Below the pieces are notes generated by a model. That model was not told the DNA's origin. It saw nothing but the letters and a program-made list of their open reading frames with translations, and did not search any database. From Multifurca ochricompacta (lineage: Eukaryota; Basidiomycota; Agaricomycetes; Russulales; Russulaceae), in NCBI GenBank assembly GCA_022496185.1, contig WTXG01000420.1, forward strand, positions 1-24,279: a stretch of 24,279 nt of DNA, given 5' to 3'. The position numbers were made by a program, and so were the translations under genes. This document shows positions 1-10,489 of the stretch, piece after piece. Each line of letters starts with the position of its first letter. Position 1 is the stretch's first letter.

Positions 1-426
1 TGCATGCCAATTACATTTTGCCCTGCAAGGCTATCAGGTGAATATCGGCTCAGCTGTACATATCTCCTCTAGCTCTAAAAGAGAAACAAGCCAGTGAAGA
101 TTGAAAGTGACTGACTACGAAAGCGAAGAAAAATCCAAATGATTCATAAATTCGTACGAAAACTCTTTATTTAATCAAGTACCGATTCACAATCGGAGTC
201 AGATGCTACACAAACGAGCAAGGATAGCGTAGGTAGTGCAATCCTGTTATTGTACTTTGCTTATTCGGATTCTGAGCGTTCAAATTGACAGCTGACGGTG
301 ACGTTCGACTTATTCCTGTGTGATTTACCCAAGGTCAAGGTACACCAAATGGTGGCGCAACAGCACATTTGGGTGTCGTAATAAACACCACGCCATAATA
401 CCCTGGATGCGATAACCAGTAAGCAC

Positions 427-463
427 AAAAATAAAATAGAATAAAATAAAATAAAATAAAAAA
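427..463. repeat. AAAAT pentanucleotide microsatellite
   Basis: A run of A-rich pentamers (AAAAT, with one AAATAG variant) covers 37 bases. It produces the low-complexity Phe/Ile/Leu/Tyr open frames on the minus strand, so those frames are not evidence of coding. Confidence 0.85.
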
Positions 464-544
464 CCAGTAAGCGACGTGGAGGGAATGGCACACACGAACC
501 CGACGCTGCATAAGGTTAGACTGCACGTGATTACAAAATCTTGC

Positions 545-720
545 GTGTAAGCCGAAACCCCACCAAATGCGCTACCACTACCACCACTCCAAAAGCCTTT
601 CTCTTCAGCCGTTTTCAGCATCTCATCAAATGCCCGAAGCCTCTGCGTTTTAACTGACTCTACTACCCATTCAGATTTGTGTGCTCGAGCCTTCAAGTGT
701 AGCAAACGGCCTACCAGACT
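545..720 (-). other. Weak coding-like segment, possible gene relic
   Basis: One minus-strand frame reads as a charged, helix-like peptide, including the stretch LKARAHKSEWVVESVKTQR and then RAFDEMLKTAEEKGFWSGG, before turning into non-coding-looking residues near the microsatellite. The composition resembles a real exon more than random sequence. I recognise no family, see no convincing start and cannot define splice borders. It may be an exon of a decayed gene or chance. Confidence 0.2.
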
Positions 721-1409
721 TGCAAGGAGTTTGTTTCAGTCTCATCATCGACATTCAACCCTTCCTCTCTCCCCTTCTCTCTCTCGTCTTGGAATCTCTC
801 TCCGCTTCGAACTCACAGTCTCACGGTATTTACAGGATAATTAAGCTTACCAAGTGTTTTCCAGTAGATAGCTTATGTCTCGAATTCCATAGCTCTCAGT
901 TTTGCATCTTTCTTTTGATGAAACTGCCAGGTGGAAGGTCTTAGTGTCTTAGCATGTATCAATTTTGTATTTAACCCTAACCCTGACAGTCTTTCCTTTC
1001 GTGATCGGTGCGCCATGTTTCATTGCGCTCTCATAGGGGTGCATATATTAAACTGGCCTTTCTAAAGCATGTGAGATGAACATCGTTTTTCAAGCCTCTG
1101 TCAATGTGCCCTATATCAAGAACACGACAACTGGGAATTTTGCCTGTTGTCGTCGACGCGCCGAGCGTATGAACCTCGTCCACTGAGGGAGAAGAGAGGC
1201 TAGACAGCCAAGACCAAGATTAGCTAAGGATGTGGGGACTTGATATCAAAACACTTGAGAAGGTTAGGAAGTCTAGTCGTTGAGATAGTAGTAGTTATGA
1301 AGAGGGTGTGTTGACTGTGGTATGTGGCACCCAAATGGGACAACAAGAACATAGGATATTTCAGATAACAGTAGAGAGTCAGTCAGTCAGGTCTGTGGTT
1401 GCTAATGAT

Positions 1410-4400
1410 CTATGCTCCACGCGCTTCATACTCCAACAATAGTCGTACAATCTCCCGTTTCCCAATGGTCAATGCTTCTTGAGATGGTGTCCGACCATTA
1501 TCGTTCTGCACGTGAACATTCGCCCCTCGTTCTAGTAATAACTGTACCACCTCCAACTGACCGAAACTTGCTGCAAGATGCAATGGAGTCCGTTGTTCCT
1601 GCTCCCTTGCGTCCAAAATCGCGCCGTGGTCAAGTAACAACCGCGCAACTTTGATGTGTCCGTACATTGACGCCATGTGCAATGGCGTCAAGCCTTCATT
1701 GCTCCGGGAATTGGTTTCTGCCCCGCGCTCAATCAACAGGTTCGTAATTCCAAGACTTCCTCTACCCGATGCCACGATCAAGGGTGTTCGGCGATACTCA
1801 TCCCGTTCATTGACATCTGCGCCACGATCAAGTGATGATCGCACAATATCGAGGCGTCCATTCTTCGTTGCGGAATGAAGCGATGCAATTTCTTTAATTT
1901 CTTCGTCAGGGGCACTTGTACCCATGTGATTTATTGATGAATGTGCATCATGGAGATGCGCATCTTGTCGTGGTATGTTCCATGTAGTCAAGGCAATGCT
2001 GTCACGAAGGTTCATGGCTTCCATATGCTCAGCTAAGGCACTTGCAACCCTTTCTTCCGCGTTGTGAGATGCCAGGTCAAAGGCAGTCTCTCCGGCGTTA
2101 TTCCGTAGGTCAACATTGGCTTTATGACTGATCAGCAACGTGACAGTGTTGGGATTCCCATTGTTTGCAGAGAAGTGCAACGAAGTACAGCCAGCACTGT
2201 CGCAACTATCCACAGACGCGCAACTGCTGAACAATAATCGCACGAGATCATCGTTTCCGATTCCTGATGCTGACGTCAATGGCATCCAGCCGTTTTTATC
2301 ATGGATATTAACGTCCGCACCGTCGTGAACCAACTCCTTAACAACATCGAGATGTCCAGCGCCGAACGCCAACTGTAATGCAGTGCAGCCGTCGTTGTCG
2401 CGGATGTCGATGGATGCACCGCTGTCGAGTAAAAGTCGCACGATACCATCGTAACCGTTTCCTGATGCAAACATCAATGGCGTTGAGCCATCGTTGCTTT
2501 GAGAGTTTACATCCGAGCCGTGGTCAAGCAACTCCTTTACAACATCGAGATGTCCAGCGCCGGATGCCCACAGTAATGCAGTCTGGCCGTCTTTGTCGCG
2601 GATGTCGATGGATGCATCGCTGTCGAGTAATAGTCGCACGATACCATCATAACCGTTTGCTGATGCAGCGATCAATAGCGTTGAGCCATCGTTGCTCTGA
2701 GAGTTTACATCCGCGCCGCGGTCAAGCAACTCCTTCACAACATCGAGATGTCCAGCGCCGGATGCCAACTGCAATGGAGTCCGGCCGTCGTTATCACGGA
2801 TGTCACAGGATGCGCCACTGTCGAGCAGTAATTGCACGACAGCGTGGTGCCCAAATAGTGATGCAGGCATCAACGGGGTCATCCCTTTCTTGTTCTTCGT
2901 ATTCACATCTGCACCGTGCCCCAATAATATTCGTGCAACTTCAGTTTCGCCGTTTCTTGACGCCTCGAATAATGGTATCTCCCCCCTCTCGTTTTCTATG
3001 TTGATCTTCGCGCCATGCTCAATTAACAATACCACGACATCACGACGCCCGCTAACAGATGCTCTGTGAAGCAAACTCTTGCCATTGTGATCTTGGCAAT
3101 CCACGTCGACACCTCTCTTAAGAAGCGACTTTGCGATATTTTTATGTCCCTTTGCCAGCGAAGCACCCAACGCACTCCCGTAATATCCGCCCCAAGTATT
3201 CATGTCCTGTGGGTGAGCGACCATCAGCCGCTCTGCAACTCGACGGAATCCGCAGAGTGCCGCATAGTATAGCGAGATATTTTTCGGCTGTGTCGGATGT
3301 GTGGTGGACATGTGCTCCCTCCAAGGATAGTCGATATCGTATATCCACACCCATATCCCAAAGTATGGCTTGTCAGGGTCGAACAAACGATCCATCATCT
3401 CCTGTATAGTGGATGATCCAGATACATTTCCAAACTTCGAATGTTCCACCCAGTGCTGAGCGGCATACAGAGCGAGTGGAAACTGTTTGATTCGATCTTT
3501 GTCGACCTTATCATCTAGTTGGAGAAGGATACTGAGGGAAACCTGGGCAAGAACTGCATGTGCTGGTTCAGGAAGAATGTGAAAGCGAGAGAGGATCTCT
3601 CCCGAAGCGGCGAGGCGACTTGATATCAAGAACTCCTTTACAGAGAAATGCGAAAATTGAACAACTAGAGACCCGTCCTGATTGACAACGGTTATAAGAC
3701 TGGAACATGCAGATAAGATGGCATTTTGTGCATCTTCAGGGCGCCAATCCGCGTAGTATTGGGGTATGTGTCCTGTATCAAAACGAACAGCAAGAACGTC
3801 GACGAGTTCTTCCACACGAAGTGGACGAACAGACACTGTGAGGCATTGGAAAATTCTTTGGGCATATTCTCGTTTCTCCTTCTCGATGTTTAGCAACGTG
3901 CGCTCGTAAGTTTCATCCAAGGTTTCAGGCAATTCTTCCAAGGCGTGCCTCAGCGCTGCGGGAAAACAGCGACGTAACGTTTCGAGCTGACAGTATACCC
4001 ATCGAAACCTGTGTGATGTCGTGAGAACCGAGTAAGAAGGCGCCTAAAAAGTGTGGCGGGGCTCACATCCCGTCGGCTCTCTGTGAGAGCTTGTCAATCA
4101 CCAGATTCTTGTCCTCAGCTCTCCATCTCTGCATCTGGACGACGAAGTTGATGTAATCGATGATATCGTTCCTCTGTCCACCTTCGTCGTGGAGAGAGAC
4201 AGTATGAGTTGTCAAAGGTTCAAGAACATCTCGAATGTCAGCTTCGGGCCGACTCGCGACGCAAATGTGTACATTTGGAAGTTGTAACCCAACGAGATCC
4301 TTGAGGAATAGAAGGATTCGGTCACGAGGGGACACGAGGCCAGAGGTGTTGGGACACTCGTCGAGGGCATCCACAATGATATAAATCGCGGGCCTACGAG

Positions 4401-6096
4401 GGAGTTCAAGCATCTCCTTCAAGCATCGAAAAAGGGTATTATAATCAGGTTGTTGCGATCCAGCGTTGTATTTTGAATATAAGTTAGAAAGAATCGCATG
4501 GCAAGAATCAGATTTGGCGCTGAATTGAGAAAGGAGGGACGTAAGCAAGCCGCGGATATCTTGTTTTGCAAGATCTCTGAAGTCAAAATAGAAATATCCC
4601 ATCAAGGCTAATCCTGCATCATGTAGGACATTGACTTCTTGAATGACAGTGGAACTAATTGATGATGTCAGTGGATGCATGGGAAGAGGTGACTTGGTGT
4701 GACCCCCACCAGAGTATACTTTTCCCGGACCCGGCTATAGACCGCAACCATAAGCGACTGAAACAGACGGCAAGTCTGAGAAACCCTTACGTTTACCGTG
4801 TATCCACAAGAGGGAGCTATCTGTTTTCCATTTCTCAAATGTACTTCCTCGGGTAAACCATCCTGCCGTCCCGGCGTGGTGATGATCCCGCGCAATGTTG
4901 TGATTGTTTGATGGGTCGGGAGGAGAGAGCCAATTTCGGACATCCTTTTGCAACTGCTCACCTATGAAACATATTCAGCATCGACGGTCACGAATGGCAA
5001 AAGTGGGAAATAACCAACGCTTCATCCTGTTTATCTCATTTGCTGTCTCTTGCATCGTAACTAGCAACCAGCAGTCAGCCCCCTCAAGAAACAAATATGA
5101 CAGCCTAAGTTGGCTGAACATACCCAGAGCTTGGACTATGCCATCCGTCGATGCCCTTCCGTCTACTCGGACAAAAAGTGTCACAAAATGCGACTATCTA
5201 GCGAAAAAGACAAGAGATCGCTTACCGTCCATGACTGTTTTCATATTGTTCATCAAATCGTGAACAACCTGGAGTGTCTGGACGACAGTCAACTGGGCCT
5301 CCTCTCGGGTGAGTCTGTCCAATCTCTGGAGTACAGCCTCGATTTCGCTCTCCCCCAAGAGTTTCTTCGCGAATTTCTCTATCGAGAAGGATGAAAGGAA
5401 GTTTGACTAGAACGAGAAGGTGCTTACTAAATCGACCCTGCTTTATCTGTTTCGTCGCTAGAGAAAGGACGGAGAGAACTTGGACAATTATCTTCACGAT
5501 TATGTTGGACATCAAAGGGGTGACTGTCATTTCGGTATAAACGTGTAGACGTCTGAGGAAGTTCCCGATGCATTCGAAGAGATCCATGAGGGCATCGTAG
5601 CTCGCACTGACGCCGCTAGCGGCCTGATCGATAGAAAAAAAAAACGCAAAAACTCACAAATGGTCCTCACAGTCGAAAGTATCAGAGACACGTACGATGA
5701 GGAGAGCATCTATACAGACAAAGATTGCTTTTGCGGGTTGGAAGGGTGTCTAGTGGTGAAGCATATAAAATTAGAGATTTGCAAGACAGATCCATCTTAA
5801 TCCTGGAAGCCTACCAGGCTAACAGCTTCACCGAAAATGCCTGAAAATGCATGGAGAACCTGCACCACGGGACTAAGCCAGCTGATCAATTTGCGATTTC
5901 CCTCTCGATACTCAGTGAAAGCCTTGGCGCTGTCTTGAAGTAACTCCAAGATAGCGTCGGGTGAGTGACAGCTTTGAATCTTGTCGGCGAAAGGATTATT
6001 GGTAACACTGAGGTCTACGCCGGTCTGTTTGGCATAGTCTTGGAAAGCATCGAGGATGATCTGAAAGTTTGAGGAGGATACGGTTTGGGAGGACAT
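1410..6096 (-). CDS. NLR-A: Goodbye-NACHT-ankyrin STAND receptor, 10 exons, intact
   Basis: Predicted cytosolic NLR-like signal-transducing NTPase. Exons, 5' to 3' on the minus strand: 6096-5815, 5749-5696, 5623-5428, 5378-5226, 5162-5124, 5060-5019, 4961-4791, 4734-4710, 4654-4067, 4008-1410. All junctions are GT..AG, phases agree, and the sum is 4149 nt or 1382 aa. Residues 1 to about 250 match the fungal STAND N-terminal Goodbye domain (for example NFQIILDAFQDYAKQTGVDL). The NACHT domain has its P-loop at 311-318 (GKPGSGKS), Walker B IIVDALDEC at 413-421, and SRPE at 455-458. A conserved linker follows (FRWVYCQLETLRR, about 518). About 18 ankyrin repeats run from 761 to 1382, interrupted near 1175-1224. 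Family knowledge: fungal NLRs act in non-self recognition, heterokaryon incompatibility or antagonist sensing, with oligomerisation triggered through C-terminal repeats. The ligand is unknown. NLR-B (15359-19350) is its inverted duplicate. The ATG at 6096 is supported by the same start in both copies. Confidence 0.9.
2343..2838 (-). repeat. 198-bp dimeric ankyrin repeat array in NLR-A
   Basis: The motif aacatcgaga recurs at 2343, 2541 and 2739, a period of exactly 198 bp, meaning two 33-residue ankyrin repeats. Each unit encodes one GHLDVVKELLD-type repeat followed by one NGYDGIVRLLLD-type repeat. The units are almost identical at the DNA level, including silent positions, while neighbouring ankyrin repeats are diverged. 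This indicates recent tandem duplication or gene conversion inside the gene. Confidence 0.85.
4710..4734 (-). other. 25-nt P-loop microexon of NLR-A (exon 8)
   Basis: This exon lies between a 56-nt intron (4735-4790) and a 55-nt intron (4655-4709). It encodes the GSGKS of the Walker A motif. The preceding exon ends ..GGT AAA C and the microexon completes a proline codon, giving WIHGKPGSGKSILC across three exons. The equivalent exon in NLR-B is 16731-16755, with the same phases. Skipping 25 nt would shift the frame. Confidence 0.8.
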
Positions 6097-6274
6097 GAAG
6101 GTAAGTGTTAGTTGAGCTGGTAGTAGTAAGAGTTCAGGGTGTTGCGGGCAAGCTTTAGCACTTGATAACTGCCATCTTGAATGTGGCGTAGAGCAATTTC
6201 CTGTGGAACCAGGATGCTCTCACAAAAGTGGTTCTGGTGATCTAAGATAAGGCACGTGATAAAAAGGGGATATT
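6097..6274 (-). promoter_or_regulatory. Proximal promoter and 5' leader of NLR-A, duplicated in NLR-B
   Basis: This stretch is the reverse complement of 15181-15358 with scattered mismatches, then similarity stops. It holds a palindromic CACGTG (6253-6258), about 157 bp upstream of the ATG. The same E-box-like hexamer sits at almost the same distance in NLR-B. No clear TATA box is seen. Function as promoter is inferred from position and from conservation between the copies. Confidence 0.55.
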
Positions 6275-8382
6275 GTGGACACGTGGACACTTTGCGTCAA
6301 ATGTCATGTTTTTATACCATGATGAGGCTTTTTTTGTATGGTGCAGAGCTGTGGTGTTCACTTCCTGGAAGATGTTTCTTTAACGGGGTTGTTTGAGATA
6401 ATGTAATCCCAGGTTGAGGATCTGTAGAGTTAGGTGGGGTACTGAAATTCGGCATTATATGAGATAACGCTCACTGTTGAGTCTATATAAGGTTATCATA
6501 GACAGTCTGGAGCAGTCTGATGGAATAATTAAATTTTTGGAGGGACGGGTGAGATTATTGAATAATGAATTTTACACGTCTGGAGTTTGATTGAATTGAC
6601 TGTAACGACGTCGGCCAACAGCCGCGGAACCTTAAAGACGCGGCGTGATCACGTGAGACGACAGTTCGATCTCTAGTCATGGCCTACTTACCTTTTTAAG
6701 CGTACACAAGCGACTGCTCTTTCATGATGAATGCAGTTGTAAAAATGGTTTTAGCTATCTATTTAGATAGCATATAAGTTCAGTTATTGTGGCCAAAATT
6801 GAAGTGAACACATACAAAGTAGAGTCCTTATATACTACTAAAAGAGTGTGACAATATAGAGATAAACATAATTAAATCAATTGTGACAGGATATGAAGGA
6901 GTGTGTTGTGCGTGCAATGAGGAATTGTCTCTGAATCAATTAACTGACGCACTTTAGATCATCTTATCACAATTGATAAATCAAGTCCACGCTGCACAAC
7001 GGAATATGAATTGGATATTAAAGAGAAGGAAGAGATTGAGATTTCCACCTTTATTACCTATTAAAACAATACAAACAAATATCCAAAATATCCAATCACC
7101 ACCACTATCATCACCACTGTCACTGCCGCCGACAAGGTACACTCCTAAAACCAAACCCGAGCAAAGTCCTTTCCTTTTTTCCTTTTTTCCTTTTAAAAGC
7201 CATACGGGAGTAAGAAGTAGGAAGGGGGGGTGGGTGGACCAAAAAAAAACAACTACAAAAAGTAGTAGACACAGCAACAAACAAAAAAACATAAACGTAG
7301 AATAACAAAAAACGGCAAACATGTTCATGTTTACGACAACAACACATGTATGGAGAGGGGGGGGTGGAAGATCTTGTTATGATGTGATATTTTTTTTAAA
7401 AAAAGAAAGAGAGAAAGGCACGCAAAGGCAACATATCATTTATATATATATCATATCATATCAAGACCGAGACAAGTGGTCCGTTCATAAACTCACTTGG
7501 AGAAAAAAAGAAAGCTGTTAGGGGCGCGCGCGCGTGCATATGTCATCCTTCGAGAGGGTGGCTGGTAGCCACACACACACATTCACAAGATCAAAACTAG
7601 GTTTTTTTTTTTGTTTTTTGTTTTTTTTATGAGCTTCTACAAGAGTCGAAGCTCAAAAGAAGAAAGAAAAAAAGAAGAAAAAAAAAAAGGGGGGGGGGGG
7701 GACAAAAGCAAAGGGAAAAAAAAGCCAAATTGAAACGAGGTCAGGGACAGGGCCCCCAAGGGACACAGATATGGCAGGTTCACATACCCCCCCCCCTTCC
7801 CCGGCGCAGTCCGGGTCCAGTTCGGTTCACACACAAAGTCAGTCCATGGGTAGTTTCCACAGCACAGTCCAAATCGAAAATTTCCAGAGAGTGAGGGAAT
7901 GAAACCCAATCGGGGTTAGGCAAAGCGAGTGGAGTGTTAGGGTGAGGCGGCATTGGATAACCGATACCACTTGAAGGAGGTACCGCAACACAGCGAGCGA
8001 GCGAGATATATGTGGAAGCGGTGTGCGTGTGTGCGTGTGTGTGTTGTGGGGTTGAGGAAGATTGATGGAAGGATGAAGAATGAAGGGAGGGGGAACGATG
8101 GAGCCAGCCTTCAGAGTAAAAGTTTGGTCGGTCGGTTGTTAAAAAAAAACAGCGATTTCTTCTTTTCGATTTGGTGAAAACCGGAGAGACGCTCGACCTG
8201 GAAAAAAAAAATAAAGACTCGTGTATAAAAACGAAAAAGAAAAGAAGAGGTATCCACGCACCAACTTTCACACCCTCACGTCCATATAAAATATTCACCC
8301 CTCGCTCCCTCACAACACGCAGAGAAAAAAAGACGACACACGACACATGATACACCCTCCATCCTCATTCGAAATTTCAAAT
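6275..8382. other. Intergenic, low complexity, no gene seen
   Basis: About 2.1 kb between the 5' ends of NLR-A similarity and the 3' end of the PIN gene. The left half is AT-rich without a usable frame. The right half (about 7180-8340) is dominated by homopolymers and simple repeats: an A run at about 7235, a T run near 7602, poly-A/poly-G at 7679-7701, a C run at 7787-7796, and GT-rich repeats near 8026-8045. Long open frames here, such as the minus frame across 7780-8355, are low-complexity by-products. The part near 8382 should hold the PIN gene's 3' UTR. Confidence 0.6.
7679..7701. repeat. Homopurine A-run/G-run tract
   Basis: A run of A (to 7688) passes directly into 13 G (7689-7701), part of a wider polypurine/polypyrimidine zone from 7600 to 7800 that also includes ten C at 7787-7796. 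Such tracts can form triplex or G-quadruplex structures and slip during replication; that is a general property, not shown here. Confidence 0.8.
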
Positions 8383-10017
8383 TCAAGGTTCGAGCTTCTC
8401 TCCTCGAGCCAAGACCCGCACCACCCGACTTGGTTGCGAGATCACGTCCATCATAGTCTTGACGGCCGGTGGACGTTCAACCATCCCTCCTCCTCCTCCT
8501 CCTCCTCCTCCTCCTCTTCCTCCGGGACCTTTACCGTGATAATCCCCACGTCCACGATGATAATGATTATTATGTCCACCACGCAAAGGTGGTCGACGGT
8601 CTTCCGGTGACGTGCGTCCACCATCCATGGCCCCAGGGGCAGTGATTGTGTTAGTGGTAGTGGTGGTGGTGGTGGTGGTATTAGTGGAGCTAGTTACGGT
8701 AGAGGGGGAAGGCTGGACTTCGAGCACTTCCAGACGCGCACGACGAGCCCAATAAGTAACGAACGCACCCATCACGCGCGGTTCATGTCTATTAGCGTGA
8801 TAACCATGATGGTGGTGTGCTGATGCTACAGGAAGCGGGACTGGCGACGTGACCGGTGCTGACGGCTCGTGGTAGTGAGAAGGTGGTGGCGGTGGCGGTG
8901 GCGATGATGATAAAAGTGGCATAGGATGACCATCAACACCTCCCAATGCCTGCGTTTGGATTGGAGGTGGTTGACCAGCAAGGGTGGCGAGCACCACTCG
9001 CGGACGTGCAGGGTCGGCATTCTCAGTCTCCCATTGAGCACAACAAATTGTGCGACGAACCCACTCTGGAGAGGGTGACGGCAGAGTCGACTTGGATAGT
9101 GGCGGAGAGTTGGTAGGATGAGCCGAGTCATCCGAATCGTCCTCGTTGTGAAAGGCGATCTTATCCCAAAGGACGAACGCAGAATCCTGCTGTACCCTCA
9201 CGCGAGGGTTAGTGCCCACCTGTGACTCGAGCACGCGTGAAGCAGTGCGTGCACGTTGGGCAAGGGGCGTCGAACCCTTCTTTAGCAGGTCGAGAGTATT
9301 AAGCGCTGAAGAACGTGAGTGATCAGAGATCAATGTTCTAAATCGAAGCTGGGGCAAGGGGAAATGGGGGGGGAGGGGGGGGGCGCCACATAACCATAAC
9401 GATATGACAGACTTGTCATGAGAAATGGAACGGATCAGTGCCCTTTAACGGGCGTCAAAAAGGTGAGCTCCTCCCCCCCTTGCCCCCGCCCTTTTCCACC
9501 TCCAGTAACAAAAGGAAAATATACCCGTGAAAAGAGAAATAAGGCATACCTTCGAGGGGAACGATGAGAATCTCCTCCTGACCGTCCCTACACCACTTCT
9601 TTACCTGACCAAGGGCATTAACGAGCACGCTAGCGTCCACGACAACCACATCGGCTTGCTTGACGCTCGGTTGTCCACCATTCGCACGTTGTTTCCTCAG
9701 GGCGGGCGGGGGGGACGTTCCTTCTGATATTGATGTGGAGGTTGCGCCGCAGAGGGCTATTAGTGTTAGTGGTAATTCTGATACCGCCGATAGGCAATTG
9801 TCCGCGTTTCGAGTTGGAGTCCACTGGTAATTGTGGGTGTGTGCGATAGTTGGGGGGCGTGGCTGACGATCCCGCCAGTTGTTGTTGTTGTTATTGTTAT
9901 TGTGATGGTTATTGTTACGGTATGGTGGAGGAGAGCGAGGAGAAGCAGAACCTGAGACAGACTTTCAAGTTGTTCCACTTGATGGGTGAGGAATGCAGCT
10001 CCAAGAGCACGGGACAT
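8383..10017 (-). CDS. PIN-domain protein with disordered RGG-like tail
   Basis: Proposed exons on the minus strand: 10017-9952, about 9862 (or 9823) to 9550, and 9305-8383. The second intron (9306-9549) is well supported because it joins ..LIVPLE to ALNTLDLLKKG in phase. The first intron's acceptor is uncertain, giving 433 or 420 aa. The start MSRALGAAFLTHQVEQLESL has an in-phase donor right after it. The PIN core begins at VVVVDASVLVNALGQVKKW, with the first conserved metal-binding aspartate in DASVLV, and continues to DSAFVLWDKIAF. PIN domains are RNase H-like single-strand ribonucleases; a fungal relative is the nonsense-mediated decay factor Nmd4, but the exact orthologue is not certain. 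The C-terminal half is Pro, Ser, Thr and His rich and ends in a Gly/Arg-rich segment containing ten or more consecutive Gly, suggesting RNA binding. An Asn-rich stretch near 9885-9910 may be exon or intron. Confidence 0.75.
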
Positions 10018-10489
10018 TGCGAGCTTGTTCGTAGCTACAGCGGGGCCCTATCGAGATTGAATTATAAAGGTGACCAAGGTCAAGTCAGGTCTCTTTATTC
10101 TTACACTGGTTTCTGCCATTTGAAGGGGAGGGGGGAGAGGGTGTTTAAGGACGTAGAGATAGGGTAGGGATAGGGCAAGGATAGGGATAAGGATAAGAAG
10201 GATGAATGATGATATGAGTATGAGTATGAGGAGTATGAGTGTGTGGAGCGTGAGTGTGTGAGTGTGTGTAACACATTAAACCCCGGTGGTCGAGTCTAGA
10301 ACGCGAAGAGTGCAACCGAGCCGAGAGCCGAGGGCTGTCCCCTTCCCCGCTTCCCCCCCCCCGTTCTACCATTCCCCGCCCTAGCCTACCTCACGCAGCA
10401 GCTAACGATGTAAAGTGCGCTAATGACCACACGACACCATATGACGAACGAATATTTTGATATTATTCAACATTCGATACCCAGGTCAA
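10018..10489. other. Intergenic between PIN gene and prefoldin 5, with short tandem repeats
   Basis: No gene is seen. The sequence should contain the PIN gene promoter and the prefoldin 3' UTR. It includes an imperfect GATAGG-type array (about 10157-10200) and TGAGTATGAG/TGAGTGTG repeats (about 10209-10268). Both are imperfect simple repeats rather than structured elements. Confidence 0.6.

Larger units (their letters stand above)
1..1409. other. Gene-poor flank downstream of NLR-A
   Basis: No convincing gene is visible here. Open frames on both strands are short and lack a continuous domain-like protein. The stretch holds an AAAAT microsatellite (427-463), one weak coding-like segment on the minus strand (about 545-720) and pyrimidine-rich sequence around 760-800. 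The part next to 1410 should contain the 3' UTR and polyadenylation region of NLR-A, which is transcribed leftwards, but I cannot place the cleavage site. Confidence 0.6.

Noticed and set aside
681..944. 87-codon plus-strand open frame
   Set aside because: Pyrimidine-rich sequence translated as Leu/Ser; no domain, and it lies in the presumed 3' flank of NLR-A.
970..988. Telomere-like CCCTAACCCT
   Set aside because: Only about two units, inside ordinary sequence; no array and no chromosome-end context.
2343..2838. Regular spaced repeats that could be mistaken for a CRISPR-like array
   Set aside because: The 198-bp period equals two 33-residue ankyrin units in a eukaryotic gene; there are no short repeats with unique spacers.
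2140..3409. Several plus-strand open frames opposite the NLR-A ankyrin exon (for example 2378-3004)
   Set aside because: They are antisense shadows of the periodic ankyrin coding sequence; peptides are Cys/Arg/His-rich repeats with no family signature.
7780..8355. 191-codon minus-strand open frame
   Set aside because: Phe/Ser/His/Pro-rich low-complexity translation of homopolymer-laden intergenic DNA, no splice partners or domain.
10157..10200. GATAGGG-type repeats resembling an interstitial telomere
   Set aside because: Units vary (GATAGG, GATAAG, GGTAGG) and do not form TTAGGG; treated as simple imperfect repeat.
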